Origin: Puffinus mauretanicus
Lineage: Eukaryota > Chordata > Aves > Procellariiformes > Procellariidae
Assembly: GCA_023333565.1 (NCBI GenBank)
Contig: JAJKFH010000102.1
Location: 62,001 to 126,000, forward strand
Length of the DNA stretch: 64,000 nucleotides
Reading direction: 5' to 3'
This document shows positions 1 to 21,260 of this stretch, in pieces (the stretch's first letter is position 1; each line of letters begins with the position of its first letter). A program made the translations under genes and the position numbers. The notes under the pieces were generated by a model that did not search any database, was not told the DNA's origin, and worked only from the letters and a program-made list of their open reading frames with translations.

Positions 1-9268
<9,268 letters not shown>

Positions 9269-12200
9269 CATGGCTTTGCTGAGAACTTCATTATTCCTTT
9301 CCCAAGCAAGCAAACCACAACTGGAGACCTGTCAGGACTTGAACACGATGGTAGTGAACCACTGTAAGGCAAAGCTGCCGGTTGAAGCGGGAGTGGGAAG
9401 CCCAGTTTGTGCCCGATGGGGACTGTCCTCTAAAGCTGCAGAAAGCTAAGATGCAGTATTGTAGTTTATTTGAAACGGAAATTTAGTATAAAATAGAGTA
9501 TTTTCATGTGTTAGATGTGTGTAAATATGCTATCTTCTTTAAGAAATTATATTACTCTAAGAAATTTTTCTTAGACTGAATGTTCTTGTTCTGACTATAA
9601 GTAGCTTAAACCCAGGGGAAGGACTGGGGGGGAGGGAAGGACCGAGGTGGGAAGGGATGCCGCTACTTGCTTGCAAGGAGGAAGCCAATTAATGTGTAAA
9701 TACAGCGCAAACTCAGCAGGGCTTTTTTCAGGTATTGCAACTTAATACAGCAACTATCCTTATGTAGCCATTGTGATTGTCTCACTCTTGGAAATGTTGT
9801 AAGCGTATGCTGTTTTACCCTACTGTACAGGGCCTCTCTTAGTTTTTTGTTTGTTCGAAGGCTCAACCCTTTCCGTGCATGGAAGTTGTGAGTCATCATT
9901 TTTTTTCTGTAAGGTCTTTTGTGTCACTTCTGTTGATCTCCAAAAGGAGAGACAAGTGTTGAAATGCGTAAACACTGGAGAGGAGGACTGCTGTCAGCCT
10001 CGGAGCCTGAGACTATGAGAGACCTGTTTAAGTGGTGCTGCTGCAGCCTGAGATGGGGAATGACGGCTTGCTTGACTCGCTCGGTGTGTCCCTTGCCTGT
10101 CTAGATGTTCTGATAATTCCCCCTCGCCCTCGGCCAGTTTGTGTTGTGGATGACTTTTTTTTCACATGTTAAGGAATTTGGTTGATACCAAATTCTTGCT
10201 GTACTTGAGAAGAATCATTGCTGCAGAGCCACAAACACCGATGTTGCTGTGCTACTGAACTGTATCAGCCGGTTTTGAAATGCTGACAGGTTATGAGTCT
10301 TCCTTTATCCCGCAAAATGAGTGTTCCTAGGAAGTACAGAAACTGATTACTTTCTTTTTTTTTTTTTTTTAATTGTCAAGTTACAAAAAAAAAAAAGGGA
10401 ATGAAGCAAAGGGAACAAAACAAAGAATCTCACTTTGGTATTTTAAGGCTCCTCTCCTACACTCTTTCCAGTTAATGTGTTAGTAATACAGCGTGTATAT
10501 ATAGATACAGCTCTTGAAGAGGAACTGGGAGCAACTGAAATCCTGTACGCTAGAAATTTAACAAGAGATTACATTAAAATCATCTTGTGGATACCATGCA
10601 GCAAATACGGAGTGTATTTTCCATTCTTGTGGATGGGAGTTGGAAGGATCTGAGGGCACAGTTAGCTTCATCTGGTTTTAGTTTTTGGAGGTTAGTTTAA
10701 ATATAGGTGTTTGTTTTCACTTGTTTATTCCCTATGATCTTGGCCATTTCGTCAGTGGATTTCTGTGGATGCCTCACTGTCAGCTGTGGCTTGGGAAAGG
10801 CCCCTAAACTGGTACTGTGAGTGTATTGCCTTGCACTGTGCTCTCAAGTGGGAGCATTAGGAGGGACATGGGAACGGTGGGCAGTAGCAGGTCTCGGTAT
10901 AGTGTGCACGTGGTGGAGAGAGGGATGAAAGCTAAGGAAAAGGAAAGAAGATGAAAATTAGGGTTTGCTTTCTCACCTGCCTTTTGTCAAGCTTCTCTAC
11001 TTTCTTGTGGTCCTTCTGCTGTCCAGTTCTTATAACAGCACTCACTTTAGTGTCCAAGTTTCACGTCATATTCCCAGCCAGGAGAAAACTCTTTGTGTGA
11101 CTTTGTTTCATTAGAAGGGAGAGTTTTATGTTATAGAAGTTTTTTTGTTTCTAAGAAAGAAGTAAAATAACACTGTCAGGGAGTCGTTGACTTTAATGAG
11201 GGTTCCAGCTTTTAATAACAGTTCTTTCCTCCTGGGCTTGTACTTCCTTAAACTGACTAAACTCATCCCAAATACTGTAGGCAGCACTGCCATGTCACTA
11301 CTGTGGTTGTGAGTAACTAACGTAAAGGCTGTGAATGGTGTCATGAGTTAGCAGCCAGAGCCCCTGGCTATGTGGCATCTCTTGTACGTTTCCAGAAATG
11401 TGAGATTTGGGGTGTTAGGGTTTTCTGTGTGGCCAGGCAAGTCTGCTTAAAGTCAGCAGAAGTTGCATGACAACCCTTCAGCAGCAATTGAAAATGCATC
11501 CCTAGTACTTAAGTCTATCAATAAATTATATGTTTAGCACCAGAAACCATGTGGCAGCATTATTTGGTAATGACTGCTTAGGATGTTTTGATTTCTATTA
11601 CAACTCAGGCCTTTTATGTCTAATGATGGCTATACATGATTTTTTCACGCCCAGCCCAGTCTAAGTGACTTTCATTTTACTGAAATAATAACCTCTTTAG
11701 TCCTTGGATTTCTTTGCAGCATCATCTGCATTTGCTAGCTGGATACTTCTCAAAAGTATACTGCTGCATGCTTCTCCAAAGAGTATTTATGACTTCAGCA
11801 GTCGTAACATTCATCCAACATGACACAGGTTAAGTGCAAGCAGGATAAAGTAGAAATGTGGGCACCTCTAAAGGTCAAGCATAGATGACTAAACCACACA
11901 CAGAGAAAAGGGCAATAACTACATAAAGTCTTTCTTAAGTTAAAATAAGTCAAAACCTGAGAAATTTTAAAATTCAAAACAGGTCCTTCGCCCATTTCAA
12001 ACTACATTAAGGAACCTTTAGCACTTAACTTCAGCACAACTTCACGTCAGCCTTTTCAGCAAGTGTTGACTTGTTTGGTTTTGTCAGGTTTCACATCATA
12101 TTAATAATAATACGATAAAAATTATGTGTGTCTCGTATTTCCTTGTAGGCAATAAAACACCCTAAGATATATTGAAAGGGCACAGCTGAGTGCCTCAGAT

Positions 12201-13070
12201 TCCTAGACGACTAGTTATTTGACAACCTTGGGAGTACAGTTCTTTGTAGAGAATTTTTATTCTACCATGTATGATTTTTTTTTTTAGCAGACTACTTTTG
12301 TTAATTGGAAACTGTGAGGTTTTTTCTGTAAGGTTTACAGAAATCATTCTACCCACTAGAATGGTGAGAAACCCATCAGGATTCTTCTAAGCTAACACAA
12401 TTTTTACTTCAGTGTTAAAGCACCTTCTTTGGTTGAGAAAGGGAATCTTGGAAAAGACCAAAGCTCTCTGGTATCTGCTTTTTTAAAAAATAAATTCCTT
12501 TCCAATACCTGTCTGCAGATGTCTGAGTTTGCATAGTCCTGTTATACTAACATCCAGCATGGTAACTTGAGGGAGTCAGAGAATCAAATGCCTCACTGTG
12601 TACAAAATGTGTATTTATAATTCTCTGAAATGAATGAAATTCTACTGTTTAGTGAAAAATCTATTCATGTTTATTCCGAGTTGGTTTGTGTGATTAGATA
12701 TCATTGTTCAAAAATGTCTTTTTAGAATAGTTGCGCAACGGCATATTTGAGAAAATTCCTTCTTTCAATCAAATGGAGGTGTGCATCTTAAGGGGAAATA
12801 TCGTATGTTACACTTGAAATGTACAAATGTGCCCTGTATAGCTTAAAATGATCCTTAAATGTCTCCATTAAGTATATTTTGTCTTTACATTATTACTAAC
12901 TGAATAAGAACTGGATTATTTTCAAGACGACATTAGTAAAAGTATTGTTATATCAAGCACTTTAACATACATACCACAAACTGACATGGGTTTTTCAGGT
13001 TTTGAAGTACATTGAAATACAGCTTTTCATGCTACGTCCTTTACAAATAAAACTGTGAGAATAATGGTTG
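9269..13070 (+). other. DENND5B: DENND5B 3' untranslated region
   Basis: The sequence after the TAG stop is gene-free and mostly AT-rich. It runs to an AATAAA at 13,046-13,051 followed by a GT-rich stretch (ggttggtgt), a good poly(A) site. Earlier AATAAA hexamers near 11,519, 12,151 and 12,489 could give shorter forms. Post-stop elements include two Pumilio-type TGTAAATA octamers (9520-9527, 9695-9702), a G-run cluster (9615-9656) and a T-run/A-run pair able to fold (10,355-10,396). The exact end and use of each site cannot be read from DNA alone. Confidence 0.7.
13046..13051 (+). terminator. DENND5B: Poly(A) signal, probable DENND5B mRNA end
   Basis: A canonical AATAAA is followed about 15 bases later by a GT-rich element (ggttggtgt). 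It is the last good signal-plus-GT-element pair I see before the sequence turns into ordinary intergenic DNA. Confidence 0.6.
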
Positions 13071-16000
13071 GTGTCACTTTCTCCTTGCAGAGAAACCAAG
13101 ATTCAAGTCTCAAGCCGAAGAGCTGATCTGAACCTGGAGGGTATGTTTTCTAAAGGGAACAAGTCGAACAAAATGATTCAGCTGATAGAGACTCCTGGTA
13201 CTGGGAACTTGCTGGAGCAAAGAGGAGGAGGGGGGGGTGAGGGTCTGCTCTCAAAACCTGCCCTTCTGCCTCCCCTGACACAAGTGTCTGACTGTGCCCA
13301 GCCTAACCGGCTCTTCCTTTCCAAGGCTTAGGTGGAAAGCGTGGCTGATCGAAGGGAAGACATGGGATCGCAGTGAAGTCTACCTCTTACCAGGGTGGCG
13401 TTTGCTAGGCAGCCTGGGTTGCTCTCCCTTAGTATCTGGAGCGCACGGGGAGGAGTGGGGAGAAGGGGGGTGGGATCCTGTTGGCAGCAAAATGGGAAAT
13501 GTGGGATTAACTGCAACCGAGGGTCTCTCTCCTCTCTTGATATGGGTTGCTCTGATATTTGAACTCAGGGTTAAAAAGCTGGAATGAAACTCATGCCTTC
13601 CAGTCTGTCAGTTAGCATGTCCCATCAGAAGAGAGGTTGATAAAGAGAGAGATGGGTGCCTGCAACAAAAAAGGTGCAAAAGAATGATAGTGAAATGCCT
13701 CGCTTAGTAATTAAAGGCTCTTCTAAGTTGGACTGGATTTTCAGAAATTTCCCCCACCCTGTCCCTCCCAGCTCTGGTTCTGCTGGAATTGGCAAAAATA
13801 CCAAAATTTTTGAAAACTGCATAGTTGAAATGCAGTTCCCTGCATGTGTGCATGCATGGTGTGTGTGAGGTGGGGCACATCTGTTCATTCATTTTAACTC
13901 TTTGTTTTGAAAAGGCAGAGAATCTCAGGAGACGACTGAAAAGTCTCAGAGCCTGGGACCCTCTATGTGGGAATCCTGAAATACATCGTTTGATGATACT
14001 GATGTTTATCAACAGTGTAGCAGCAAAATTATAGGATCCTATAAATGTGAATAAAATCCATAGAGCTGCTTGTGGTCAAATTTCAATAGGAGGAATGGCC
14101 ATACTTAATACACCTCCTTACTAAATGTGTTAGGTTTAAGTATGTAAATTAGAGATAGTGGGATCTGACATCTTAACGGCAGTAAGTACTTGAAGTAAAG
14201 CAGGACTAAACTTGTCCAGATGAGGAAGTGCAAATAACTTCCTCTCCACTGCGCTGTCATTGATGCCGTCTGGGAACATGACAACGTTTTCTGCAAAGGG
14301 TGAGTAGAAGAAAACTGTCTGAGAAGACTTGCACAGGTAGGAGTTGAAATAGCTCACCCATCTAGTTTGTTCCTTTCCAGCATTTCAGGTAAGCTTGTTG
14401 GAACAAATTGTGCTCAATTAAGAGCAAAGCTTCTTCCCCGTGTGTCACCCCATCAGCTCAGAGGTTGAGGCTCCTGTCATTGCAGTCAGGGAGGATTTCA
14501 TTGCTGACATTCCTATTTTCTCTCCTCCTATTCCATCAGACATATATCATTATAAGCTGGTTTGAGCTCAGCACAGGATGTGAAGGGAATGGGAAAATTT
14601 CTGTACGGGTCTGCTATCCGGTGGCTGGTTAAGGTAAACTATTTGCCAAAGCCACTGCGGAACTGATTTGTCAGTGGAAAGCTGTAGTTCTGCAGGAAGG
14701 CTTGACACGTTAATGGGCCCATCTGTATTCCCCACAGACCTCGCAGGGCATCTCAGCTCCTCTGAAGGAACTTCTTCTGTCAGAAGAGGATGTGACCAGA
14801 CAAATTATTTTCTCCTTTAACCAAGCCCACCTTTGTCTCGAAGCAGGGAGGGGGGGAGGAGAAGCACAGCCAAAACCCCCCTGATCCTTACCCACAGCAT
14901 ATTTTTCAAAAGATGTTGCTGTAAAGGACCTCATTGCTGTGTGATCTAGTGACAACCTTGTTATCATTCAGTAATTAATTTAGTAGGATCCATAAGTGTA
15001 AAATAATTGTGGTTTATATCAGAGAGGCTCCAGTATTCATACCAGTTACTCTAATACGAGTAATAAAGTAATCTGTTAGATATTGTTCCTCCTGCCCGTA
15101 GTGGTTATCCAAGACTTGTGCGAGTCTACTTGTCTTGCACAAGGGGTAAACGCAGAAGATGGCCAACACTTACCATTCTTCCTCTTTGTGTCCTTTGCCC
15201 AATACGGACCCCTTAGTTTTAGATGACCCTTTCCCTGAATGATCCATTTACTTTTAGACCTGGCCAGAGCAGCAAGTTAAAACGGGTGAATCGTGGCGTG
15301 GTCTGTTCACCCAGCCTCGGGTGTTCAAGCCCTGCTGTAGGGTGAAGTGCTAAACAAGTGAACATGGCGAATGAACAATGGGGTTTTATTTGCAAAGTGC
15401 ATTTGGCAGGACTGTGCAGCAGATGTAATTCCCGAGGAGCTCAAACGCTTATCACAGGGCATCTATTCTCCCAGCGAGAGACAGGCATGGAGAATGCAAG
15501 AGACGTCCCAATCTTCGCACAGCACATTCTCTCCCGCTCCCACGGCCAGCTGATACAAGCCTAAATTAAAAGAAAATTAAACTCCTCCCTCAATAGCAGC
15601 CAGATGTTGGGTTTGGTGCTCTGCAATCCTTGCATTCTCCTGCTTTCAACGAGAGGTTTTCACAAAGGCTGGTATTAGCCTAGGGAAGCCATTTTCCTTC
15701 CCCTGCCTCTGCAGCCAGAGGGAAGAGATGGGCTCCTTCAGTAGGCCTTGCGTGGAGAAACCTCACTTGGCTGCTTTTAATTATGCCTAGAGAAGTCCAG
15801 CAGAGGCAGCTTGCGGAGGCTAAGCTAGCATTAATCTTTATGAATATCCCCCCCCAGCACTGTCCTCCCATACTGAGTTCATTTCTTCAAAGGCATCCAA
15901 GTGATATATTAGCATGTTCTTTACACATCAGAAAATAGTTTACAAGAGTGAAATCTAAGGGTGAGGGACTGAGGTAGTTGTATTTTTACAATACATTAAT

Positions 16001-19000
16001 AATTTAGATACGAAGACAAAATCCTTATTTGTCTTACAGAGGCACAGCATAGAGACCAGAAAATGTGGCTTCAATTCCTAGGTCTCCCTGACTTCCACTG
16101 AGACCTTTAAGCAATTTGCTTATGGCGTATCCCATTTTGCAGCTAGGGACCTGAAGGAGAGAGTGGTGGGACTTCGCTTCAGCCAGCCTCTACCTCGCCA
16201 ACCTAGGCTGTTCAGCTTTGGGGTTAGCAACTGCTCATCCAGCGTCCATCGGTGTGTGACTGAGAGCAGCTTTTCAGTGCTACTGTGACAGAAGTACCCT
16301 GAGGTCTCATCTGTGGTTAAGTCCAGTTTAAAGGCATTGGTAAAACCTGTTGATTTGTGGTGGTGTGGGCATGTGCAAGTCTGTCTAGCTGTGTATGGTT
16401 AGTTTTGTAATCGTTAGGACAGAAGAACAGGCTGTTGTGTGAGGATGGCAACCAATTCCCTACCAAAAGGGAGGAAGAGAAAACAGATGCTTTGCAAGAG
16501 CAAGTCTCCCTGGCTTTTCATCCAGAGTTCACAGCTCTTCTAGGAGGTACAGCCATCCATTAACACCGTTAATCTTGTCCCCTCTCTGCCCCACAACCTG
16601 TCCCTGCTCATTGCAAGCCAAAACAGATCATCACCCATACCAGAAAATGCATGGTGGAAGACATATGAAGTGCTAGCAAGAGATTTCCAATAGTAGTCAG
16701 AAATGGTCAGAATAACCAAGAGGCATCTTTGTTGGTGGTGGTGGTGGTTGGTTGTTTTTTTAAAAAAGGCATGGAATTAATTTCAAATGAACTGGGAAGT
16801 CAGCCCAAAGACTGTGCTCCTGTACTTGAGATAGCTATGAACTCTTCCATTAAGTCTTCTTAGCCTGTTTCTTCTGCTCAATGCTCTCAGCTGAATTAAG
16901 TTTACCTGCCTGCACACACGCAGCTTTTGAACGGTCATTACCCCATCAGATAAATAGGATGTGCTCTAAATCGGACCATGAAATATGAACCCACCAGCTT
17001 GGAATTAGTGGCTATTGGCTTGCCGGAGATCTAAACCTCTTGCAGATGGTCTGTGGTTCCTGACTGTATAAATAGTATGAAGCTGGCTGGAAGTGGGTGT
17101 GGTGCACAGGACATTTTCTGCCCCCCCCCATAAAATGACTTTCAGAAAAACTGCATTCACGGAACGTAAGTGAAATCTCCACCCCATGGCTCTACCCAGC
17201 TTTCATATTCTTAAAGCTGTGAAAAACGTTTCCATTCATGGTAACAGGAACACAGGAGAACTAGGAAAAACTTGCAGACGAGAGAAGCTGTTTAATTCAT
17301 CCTCTGCATGGACTTTGTTAGAAGAGAATTTCAGATGTCAGCAGGAATTTGTGCTAGACAGGGGTGGTGTGGGTAGCTGTGATCAGTGAGAAATAGGATC
17401 GCTGTTCTGGGCTTAGTCATTTGTGTTTAACTGGCACAATGCTGAGAAGTGAGGAATGAACTAGCTGATCTTCAATTCAAATGTGTGTCCTAGGAAGTGC
17501 AAATACAAGTTGATCCACCATGGCTTGCTGAAGTCAGTGGAAGTTCCTAAAACCAATGAGTTTAGACAGGCATTCATGAGCACTGCAGTCTGCTAACCTA
17601 TTAGTTTGTGCACAGAAGAGAAGCAACTCTCTTGTGGGAAAATAATAAAGTGACTATTGTTGCTGCTTTCAACACACGATGTTTTTTAAGCCAGTCCTAC
17701 TCTTACACATCAGAGTTTGCTTCTAGGTGATCTCAGCATTTTAAGTACAAATGCTTCTCTCTGTGAAGGGCCAGGCTTGTGCTAGTGAAGATACTCCAAA
17801 GCCTTGTGTTCATCTCTGGTTGAGATAGCCTGGAAGAGAGTAGTGGCAATACACAGTGTCTGGAGACTGACCGTGAAGACTGCCAGTGTGACTCTGGGTA
17901 GAGTTGTGAACAGCATGGTTTGTCTTATCACTAAGTGCAGGACGTTCTGGATAGATCCCACCCAGCCCAGTGTCACAGGTTATGTTTGTGGGCAAATCTG
18001 AGACCCCATTCTCCACGGTAGAGCTGGACCTAGCAGTACAAGGCAACAGGATAGGCATGCCCCTCTTCTCGCCTCCACAGCCACCCCAGGCTGCAGTTAC
18101 CAGAAGCACCAGCTAGAGCCTGCATGCATCGGTCCTTTACTCGCACTCGGCTTGTAAACGAACGAAGCTTTCCTTTGACACTGGAGTTAAATCTGTTTGC
18201 AATGGGACCAGTTCCTGCAAGTGTCCAAAATATTGGGAAGTTTTCATCCAAAAAATGATGCAGGGCTACTAGCAAGTTTTCCCAAGCACTGCAAGCCTAA
18301 TGCCTTCTCTGGTTCTATTACCGTCCAAGCTGCCCACGCTCCTGGCGATGTCCTAGGCTGAGCTATTGAGCAAAGTCCCTCCTCAAAGAGCTTCCTGGGA
18401 TGCCCCTCTGTCCCTTGGATCTTGCTCCTTTCAGCAGGGGGATTCTGAGTGACTTCTACTTTTGTGCTGAGAATAAGGGTTAGGAAGGGAAGGAGAAGGA
18501 AGCAGCAGCAAGATGGGGGAGAAAGGAGCGTGTAGTTCATTGAAATGGTTCTCAGCAGGCAGTGTTTCCATACCAGAACCTCCCTGACTCCCCCCCTGCC
18601 AAAGTATTGCTTGGGGGAAGATGGCAGGAGGGCTCACACTCCCTTTGCTCCTCCCAAATCTCGAAGAGACTTTCTGCCTCCGGCTTAGGCAATTAATCAG
18701 GTAAGGAAAAACTATTGAGGACTCCAGGCACAATACACACTGTAACATCTTAATCGATTTCCCCCTCCCCCTCTTTCAAAAATATTTGCCTGCAAGGGCC
18801 TGTACTATTTTTTCCTTGTTTTAGCTATGTTGGCACAGGAGCCATGGGTAAGGATCTGGGAGATGATGGTAGCAGCTCTGTTTGTGTCTGTATAATCACT
18901 CATGGCTCTCTTAGTCAGCTAATTAAAACCAAAACCCCTCTAGCTACCCTGAAAAATGTAAATAACATTTATTAAAACATTGTTCTGTGGTATAACCAGC

Positions 19001-20089
19001 ACCCAAGTTACAGAAAGGCTGTTATGAAACAGGATTTTGCTTGCAAAGAAGTGGATGGCTGCAAATCAAGTGAATACCAGGCTTTCTTCATGAAAGCATG
19101 AAGCTGGGGACAAACAGAAGTGTGTACAATTAAAAATGTATGAAATGCACAAAGACAAACAGCTGGCAGGGGCCAAAGCTGTCTGAACACCTTCGCATTG
19201 TGCTTTGCCTGTCTCTAGAGTTAGCACAGATATAAAGGGTGTGGTATATGCAGCGAAACAAGATTTTTCCAAGGGCATTGTGTTCTTAGCACAAGTAGCA
19301 AGGAAACAGACAAAACACATTAAAGCAGGAGAAAGAAGTTTTGATGAGACAGGAGAGTGTTTGTTCTTGAATCTCTGCCTAAATGCACAATGCGTGTTCA
19401 ACAGCAGATTTGCCGTAATGTAAAATAAAGGGACAAATGTGAATGTGAAGCCAAGAACAAAGCTGAGTCCCATGTAAGGACACACAGCTCCTGCATATTC
19501 ACATTTATATCAAAACCCAAGCATGTTTTGTACAAGCACAAAACGAACCCTTGGTGCAAAAACAAGCAAGTGAAACTTCTTTTGTTGTTCCCTGCACCTG
19601 ATAAAGACGTTACGGAACAGGCCTGATTTAATTCTTCTCCAGTTGTGGCAATGCCAGTCTGGCTTGAAAGGATTTGAGCCAACTTTTGAGCACTCTAATC
19701 TGAGTCTATCAAACCTTTAAAAGTGACTTTAAAGATAACTAAATGAAGAACTCTGGAATTACATGAGCATGTAAAGCCAAGTGCATGTTCTAGCCTTGCT
19801 GAGCTGAACAGTGTGGGCTGGAGTGTGGCAATCCTCAACCCCCATTTCTTAAATGGAAATCATGGAGACTTTATAGAGAGGTGGTTCTGCTTTTATGCAA
19901 ATCTGTACAGATAACTATGGCTCACCAACAAAGTTATATGTTAATATGTTGCCTTATTCTTGTTGGTTTCTTACATTTGCAGTTTTTAACTTTGACTCAG
20001 CATGGGCAATGCCAAACTCCGAGCCCTAAAACATGCCCAAATTTCTATTTTAGTATTTGCAACCAATCCAGCTGTACTAGAAAAGATTA
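13071..20089. other. Intergenic DNA between DENND5B and SINHCAF, left part
   Basis: No exon, RNA gene or recognisable repeat family was found. A (GGT)n run lies at 16,734-16,749. The stretch 15,360-15,870 looks regulatory in composition (separate entry). Open frames here are under 140 codons and have no domain. Confidence 0.7.
15360..15870. promoter_or_regulatory. Candidate conserved non-coding element
   Basis: The stretch mixes unique sequence with several TAAT/ATTA homeodomain-type cores (such as tttaattatg and gcattaatc) and lacks repeat character. Such composition is common in conserved vertebrate enhancers. This is a suggestion from composition only; conservation has not been tested. 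Confidence 0.2.
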
Positions 20090-21260
20090 ACTTTTCTGCT
20101 GTCCTGTACCGCCCAGAGAATCTGCTGGAGCAGATTCTGCTTCAGCACCCTGCGTTTGCGGGCGGAGCCGCCCTGGCTGACCCTGGGCAGCTGCCCCGAG
20201 GAGGAGCCTGACCCCAGCTGCCACCCTGAGGAAGGGGCACAAAAGAAGCAGAATGGCCAAGCAGTTACCGAAGGTGTAGAAGAAAAGAAAATAAAACATA
20301 GATTGGAAAAAACCAAAAAGCAGGAGGACAGCACGGGACCAAAATAAGCAGTAAGAGAAGGAGAGCTGAGGAAGCCAGGGCGAGAGAGGACGGCGCAGGC
20401 TCAGGGGGCAGCAGCTCTGGGCCTGTGAGCAAAACCGCAAATGGAGCAGGAAGAATTCGCCGCCTCCTCCCCCTCGGCTGCCGCCCCGTGCGGCCTTGCG
20501 TGCTGCACCGGCCCACCTCAGCCAGCGCCCACAGGAAGCCGGCGGACACCTGCGGGATTCTAGAGGGCCGTGACGGGGCCTATGTGAATGCCTGGGGGAA
20601 AGCAGAGCCGTAACTTCTTCAAGGTAGCAAAGGGGCCATGGCCTTAACGAACCATGAGCCCCTGGGGAGAGGAGCTGGGGTGGCTCCTGAAGAAACCACC
20701 GACGAAGGCTGCCAGCGAACTGCCCTGCCAAGCTGAAACAAAACCTTTCCCATTCGATAAAAGGTCCTGCCATCTCACGTGATGGTGGGATAGGCGAACT
20801 GTGCTGCGAACCTCACTGCGCGGCCTGGAGATCAACACGGTCGCCAGCCCTGGCGTGGACGAGGCTGGGGCTTGCAGAGGGCTGAGGCTTGCAGAGGTGG
20901 ACAGCCAGCACTCTCCCACGACGTTTTTAAGGTGAAAAAGGCAAGGGGCAACGAAGCGGTGCCCAGAGAGTGGGCAAAACGCTGGTGCTCACTCCCTGGT
21001 GCTGTGCTGGAGCGTGAGTCAGAGACCTCGGTGAAGGCAGGTGCGGCTGGAGGGGAGGCCAGAGGCCTGGCCGCTGGGAAGAAGGGTCTGTCATGGCCCC
21101 CCCGGCGCTGCTTGTTGTGCAGCAGCACTGCCGAAAGCTGCAACAGTGCGGCAGAAACCACAACAGCACGTCAACAGAGGTGGCAGTGGCCCCGAGGAGG
21201 AGGAGGAGGAGGAGAGGGCTGGAGTGAGGACATACCTTTATATTTCTTTCCTAACGGCTG
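20090..21260 (+). mobile_element. GC-rich patch, probably a decayed LTR-type repeat
   Basis: About 1.2 kb of GC- and CpG-enriched sequence with sharp edges sits in AT-balanced intergenic DNA. Many CG sites appear decayed to TG or CA, as in methylated repeats. A TATA-like gataaaagg (20,756-20,764) lies before a CpG-rich segment, an arrangement reminiscent of a U3-R boundary in an avian retroviral LTR. I see no gag, pol or env reading frame and cannot define TG...CA ends or a target duplication. A relic CpG-island promoter or another repeat class is possible. Long open frames on the minus strand are composition artefacts. Confidence 0.35.
21194..21214 (+). repeat. (GAG)7 simple repeat
   Basis: Seven consecutive GAG units lie near the right end of the GC-rich patch. 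Confidence 0.9.

Noticed and set aside
20087..20773. 228-codon minus-strand open frame in the GC-rich patch
   Set aside because: Leu/Arg/Pro-rich without a recognisable domain, and the purine-rich + strand explains the lack of stops and the hydrophobic look (antisense of A/G-rich DNA).
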